A program made the position numbers and the translations under genes. From NCBI GenBank assembly GCA_007129455.1, contig SKVL01000032.1, forward strand, positions 1 through 16,311: a DNA stretch of 16,311 nt. Direction: 5' to 3'. The notes below the pieces were generated by a model. That model was not told where the DNA came from and did not search any database. It saw nothing but the letters and a program-made list of their open reading frames with translations. The DNA is from Candidatus Campbelliibacteriota bacterium. GTDB taxonomy: Bacteria > Patescibacteriota > Minisyncoccia > Phycocordibacterales > CSBR16-193. Below, one piece after another: positions 14,295 to 16,311 of this stretch. How positions within the stretch are numbered: position 1 is the first letter of the stretch; each line of letters starts with the position of its first letter.

Positions 14295-14405
14295 ATTTTG
14301 TGACTTTAAAATAAGCTTTCTCAAGTGTTTAAATGCCCGTGGAGTTTTATTTTAGAAAACCTCAGAGTGTTTTTTCTCTTGTTAATTATTACTTTACGCA
14401 AAAAA

Positions 14406-14421
14406 CGTTTCATGTGAAACA
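14406..14421. promoter_or_regulatory. parS-like variant site 6
   Basis: CGTTTCATGTGAAACA: core variant CATGTG as in site 4, with one outer base closer to consensus. It lies in the second 89-bp repeat. Confidence 0.6.
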
Positions 14422-14440
14422 TTTTTTGAAGAGTTCCTTT

Positions 14441-14456
14441 TGTTTCACATGAAACG
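14441..14456. promoter_or_regulatory. parS-like variant site 7
   Basis: TGTTTCACATGAAACG, identical to site 5 and again 35 bases from its partner (site 6). It lies in the second 89-bp repeat. Confidence 0.6.
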
Positions 14457-14485
14457 GTGAATGATATCAGGTGTATTTTTAAGCA

Positions 14486-14501
14486 GGTTTCACGTGAAAC
14501 T
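14486..14501. promoter_or_regulatory. parS site 8
   Basis: GGTTTCACGTGAAACT: perfect core, both outermost bases changed. It begins at the end of the second 89-bp repeat and ends nine bases before the cca stop codon. Confidence 0.75.
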
Positions 14502-14510
14502 AGGCATACA

Positions 14511-15986
14511 TCAACTCACGTTATAGCGCTTCATTAATTCAGCTATTCTTTCATCCTCAGCCTTTTCTTTTGCTGTTTTTCCGCTTTCTCCCAGTTTTTT
14601 CAGTTCCTTATCATTTATACGAGCAAGTTCTTTAGATCGCTTAATCAAGTGGTTAATGTTGTTCAAAGAAGGGTCTTCAATAACTTCTTCCAGAAGGGCA
14701 TGAAGAATAAAACCAATCTTCGGTCCGGGTTTTATCTTTGCTGTTTTAATAATATCGTTTCCATCTATTGCCAGATTTTGCACTGAGACCGGATCGGAAA
14801 GAACCTTTTCTATCATTGCTTGATACTTTCTGAGTCTGTATGGTTGCTCTTTAGGTAAACCCATACCCATTCTGTCGGCAAACCTTATCTTCACAAGGTC
14901 CCATATTCTATCCTCACCAACGTTTCTCAGGAGTCTCCTGATGGCCGACAGGCTTATTTTTTCCGGGTCGGAGAAGAACATATGCCAACGAACCAAAGTG
15001 GAAACAGCCCGAATCGTTTCTTTTGGGAACTTTAGCCGTTTTAGAGCATGTTCCGTTATCTTAGCCCCTATAACCTCATGGCCGTAAAAGGAGTAACCTT
15101 TTTTTTGGGGTTTTTCTCTTCGTGAGCGTGGTTTGCCGATGTCATGGAAAAGCGCCGACATTCTTATCTCAAAAGACCAATTCTTGTCGGCTGCGTGTTG
15201 CAGGGCGTAGAGAGAGTGATTGAAAACATCGTGACGGTGTGCGCCGGACTGTTTTGTTCCCGATCCTTCCTCTAGTTCGGGAACGATGAATTTAAGGATC
15301 TCAAGCCTTCGCGCCATCTCCAAGGCTGATGCCGGGTTATCGGAGCTTATAATCCTTGAGAACTCGTCACGTATGCGCTCTTTGGAAATATATGAAAGAA
15401 TGTCACGTTTTTCATGAATGGCGCGGAGAGTCTCTTCTTCTATGGTAAAACCCAGCTCAGCCTGGAATCTGATTGCTCTGAGAATTCTGAGGCCGTCTTC
15501 CTCGAAACGCTCCATGGGGTCACCAACTGCTCTCAAGAGGCCCTTTTCCAGGTCCTCTCGGCCTTTGTGGGGATCGACGAAGCCCCTCGTTTCCGGATCA
15601 AGAGCGATTGCGTTGATTGTGAAATCTCTTCTTTTCAGGTCTTCTTCTATACTTTTTCCGAACTGTACGGAATCGGGTCGTCTCCCGTCAGAATATTTGC
15701 TCTCGGTTCTGTAGGGCGTTACTTCTATAACCTTAAGGGTTTCATCTTCCGCTTCTTCATTGACAACTCCGACGGTGCCGAAGTCATTCTCGTAGTAGGT
15801 ATGCTCAAAAAGGGACGTAATTTGCTCGGGGGTTGCGTCCGTTGCCACATCCCAGTCTTTTGGTGTTTTCTCTCCGATAAGATCTCTGACACACCCTCCG
15901 ACCAAGTAAGTTTCGAAACCAGCCTCTTTCAAGGTCTTTGTCGTTTCGGCTACCTCCTTCGGAATCTTTTTTAAAAACGATTTCAT
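14511..15986 (-). CDS. cca: CCA-adding enzyme / poly(A) polymerase family tRNA nucleotidyltransferase with HD domain
   Basis: The enzyme adds or repairs the 3' CCA end of tRNA from CTP and ATP without a template. The 491-residue product has the class II nucleotidyltransferase head: 'LVGGCVRD' (28-35), catalytic 'DWD' (44-46), 'RRDFTINAIAL' (119-129) and the neck motif 'GLRILRAIRF' (165-174). An HD hydrolase-like domain follows ('HDVFNHSLYALQH' at 252-264, 'LFHDIGK' at 279-285), then a Lys/Glu-rich helical tail. The HD domain and length place it in the CCA/PAP group with HD; a poly(A) polymerase activity cannot be excluded by sequence. I choose the ATG at 15986; a TTG five codons earlier (16001) is in frame. 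No Shine-Dalgarno. The neighbouring tRNA lacks an encoded CCA, in line with need for this enzyme. Confidence 0.9.
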   Translation of the reverse strand: MKSFLKKIPKEVAETTKTLKEAGFETYLVGGCVRDLIGEKTPKDWDVATDATPEQITSLFEHTYYENDFGTVGVVNEEAEDETLKVIEVTPYRTESKYSDGRRPDSVQFGKSIEEDLKRRDFTINAIALDPETRGFVDPHKGREDLEKGLLRAVGDPMERFEEDGLRILRAIRFQAELGFTIEEETLRAIHEKRDILSYISKERIRDEFSRIISSDNPASALEMARRLEILKFIVPELEEGSGTKQSGAHRHDVFNHSLYALQHAADKNWSFEIRMSALFHDIGKPRSRREKPQKKGYSFYGHEVIGAKITEHALKRLKFPKETIRAVSTLVRWHMFFSDPEKISLSAIRRLLRNVGEDRIWDLVKIRFADRMGMGLPKEQPYRLRKYQAMIEKVLSDPVSVQNLAIDGNDIIKTAKIKPGPKIGFILHALLEEVIEDPSLNNINHLIKRSKELARINDKELKKLGESGKTAKEKAEDERIAELMKRYNVS

Positions 15987-16047
15987 ATTCAAGGGCGTCA
16001 AAAATAAATATTAACCTAAAGTTAAAATAAAAGATAATGATAACTTT

Positions 16048-16081
16048 TTAAGATTCCAAGGTAAAGAAATAAGAATCTTAA
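16048..16081. repeat. Inverted repeat between cca and tRNA-Arg
   Basis: TTAAGATTC (16048-16056) and GAATCTTAA (16073-16081) are perfect 9-base arms with a 16-base loop, in the divergent intergenic region. It could be a regulatory site; there is no T-tract typical of a terminator. Confidence 0.35.
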
Positions 16082-16135
16082 GATCTTTATTTGTTTGAGC
16101 TTTGATTTTTGTCGATTAAGGGTTAATATATTAAG

Positions 16136-16208
16136 GCGCCCGTAGCTCAAAGGATAGAGCGTCTGGCTTCGGACCAGAAGGTTGGGGGTTCGAGTCCTCC
16201 CGGGCGCG
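16136..16208 (+). tRNA. tRNA-Arg (anticodon TCG)
   Basis: A full cloverleaf can be drawn: acceptor GCGCCCG (16136-16142) with CGGGCGC (16201-16207); D stem GCTC/GAGC (16145-16160); anticodon stem TCTGG/CCAGA (16162-16166, 16174-16178) with loop CTTCGGA and anticodon TCG at 16169-16171; T stem GGGGG/CCTCC around TTCGAGT (16189-16195). G16208 is the discriminator. The bases after it are CAGCG, so CCA is not encoded. The tRNA reads CGA, and other CGN by wobble. A 12-base palindrome TTAATATATTAA (16123-16134) directly precedes it and may contain the -10 box. Confidence 0.97.
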
Positions 16209-16219
16209 CAGCGACCGGA

Positions 16220-16241
16220 GAAAGCACATTTCTGTGCTTTC
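16220..16241 (+). other. Stem-loop 12 bases after tRNA-Arg
   Basis: A perfect 9-bp stem (GAAAGCACA with TGTGCTTTC) closes a TTTC tetraloop. No T-tract follows, so it could be a processing or stability element, or a terminator that works without U-run. Confidence 0.45.
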
Positions 16242-16311
16242 GTGTGGGCGAGAAAGACGGAGCGATGTCGAACGAAGAGAGACCGCGAGTCCGGGCAGGA
16301 GCCACACAATA

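Larger units (their letters stand above)
14400..14488 (+). repeat. 89-bp direct repeat, copy 2
   Basis: 85 of 89 bases match copy 1. It contains parS-like sites 6 and 7 and runs into parS site 8, which copy 1 lacks at the equivalent place. The internal changes leave the core of both parS-like palindromes untouched. Confidence 0.9.
13005..14510. other. Gene-free 1.5-kb region: candidate centromere (parS cluster), probably origin-proximal
   Basis: No convincing protein gene of normal size is found between xer and cca. The stretch holds, from left to right: a perfect DnaA box framed by an inverted repeat (13040-13102), two parS sites (13345, 13405), a GC-richer segment with long-range pairing (about 13590-13860), an A/T stem-loop (13861-13880, TTGTTTTT/AAAAACAA), a perfect parS (13922), two 89-bp direct repeats each carrying two variant parS sites, an AT-rich segment with stem-loops between the repeats, and a last parS nine bases from the end of cca. 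Eight parS-like sites in 1.2 kb and none elsewhere in the window mark this as a segregation locus. ParB and DnaA genes are not in view, so origin proximity is inferred from where parS lies in other bacteria. Confidence 0.8.

Noticed and set aside
13984..14488. CRISPR array or transposon ends as explanation of the repeats
   Set aside because: Only two copies 416 bp apart, 89 bp long, no spacers of constant size, no cas or transposase gene, and no target-site duplication; the parS content explains them better.
16022..16309. Leftward 95-codon frame containing 'PGRTRTPNLLVRSQTLYPLSYG'
   Set aside because: This is the antisense of tRNA-Arg, a well-known source of false proteins; the rest is AT-rich spacer.
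1..16311. Plasmid or prophage origin for the parS/Xer region
   Set aside because: All other genes are chromosomal housekeeping genes (rpsO, pnp, rsmA, cca, tRNA-Arg) with no phage or plasmid genes.

Overview
The window looks like chromosomal DNA of a Patescibacteria/CPR bacterium, most likely Parcubacteria. This is inferred from gene content and not from a marker tree. The clues are a secreted peptidoglycan-binding plus IPT/TIG protein, several small secreted or single-pass proteins of unknown function, a lone Xer recombinase, compact housekeeping genes, and almost no Shine-Dalgarno sequences in front of start codons. No transposase, phage gene or CRISPR array is visible.

Layout. Bases 1-45 hold the 5' end of a leftward gene for an exported protein. 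It diverges from a rightward pair (289-1853): a secreted PG-binding/TIG protein and a small secreted four-cysteine protein, ended by a clear terminator. A leftward uvrD/pcrA-rsmA pair (1887-4680) covers DNA repair/unwinding and 16S rRNA dimethylation. A rightward LysM/M23 cell-wall hydrolase with a good promoter follows (4830-6020), separated by a bidirectional terminator from a leftward group (6143-8868): a single-pass hypothetical protein, a DksA/TraR zinc-finger protein and comM. Next is a leftward operon rpsO - NYN nuclease - pnp (9014-11951), ribosome and RNA-decay functions, ended by a strong hairpin. A rightward xer tyrosine recombinase (12090-13004) is divergent from rpsO, and both appear to make leaderless mRNAs.

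The most interesting part is the 1.5-kb gene-free stretch 13005-14510. It holds eight copies of the ParB-binding parS palindrome (consensus TGTTTCACGTGAAACA; one copy is perfect and is extended to a 24-bp palindrome). Four are canonical in the core and four carry a one-base core change (CATGTG/CACATG). The four variants sit as pairs with 35-bp spacing inside two 89-bp direct repeats. The stretch also has a perfect DnaA box framed by an inverted repeat, a long AT-rich segment with stem-loops, and a GC-richer segment that may be a structured RNA. I read it as a chromosomal centromere (parS cluster) and so as likely origin-proximal; ParA, ParB, DnaA and DnaN are not in the window. Three perfect DnaA boxes and one variant occur in the window's intergenic DNA, two of the perfect ones next to promoters of cell-envelope genes.

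To the right are cca (leftward) and a tRNA-Arg(TCG) that does not encode its own CCA end, so it needs a CCA-adding enzyme such as the neighbour. The last 100 bases hold a hairpin and a purine-rich tail of unknown role.
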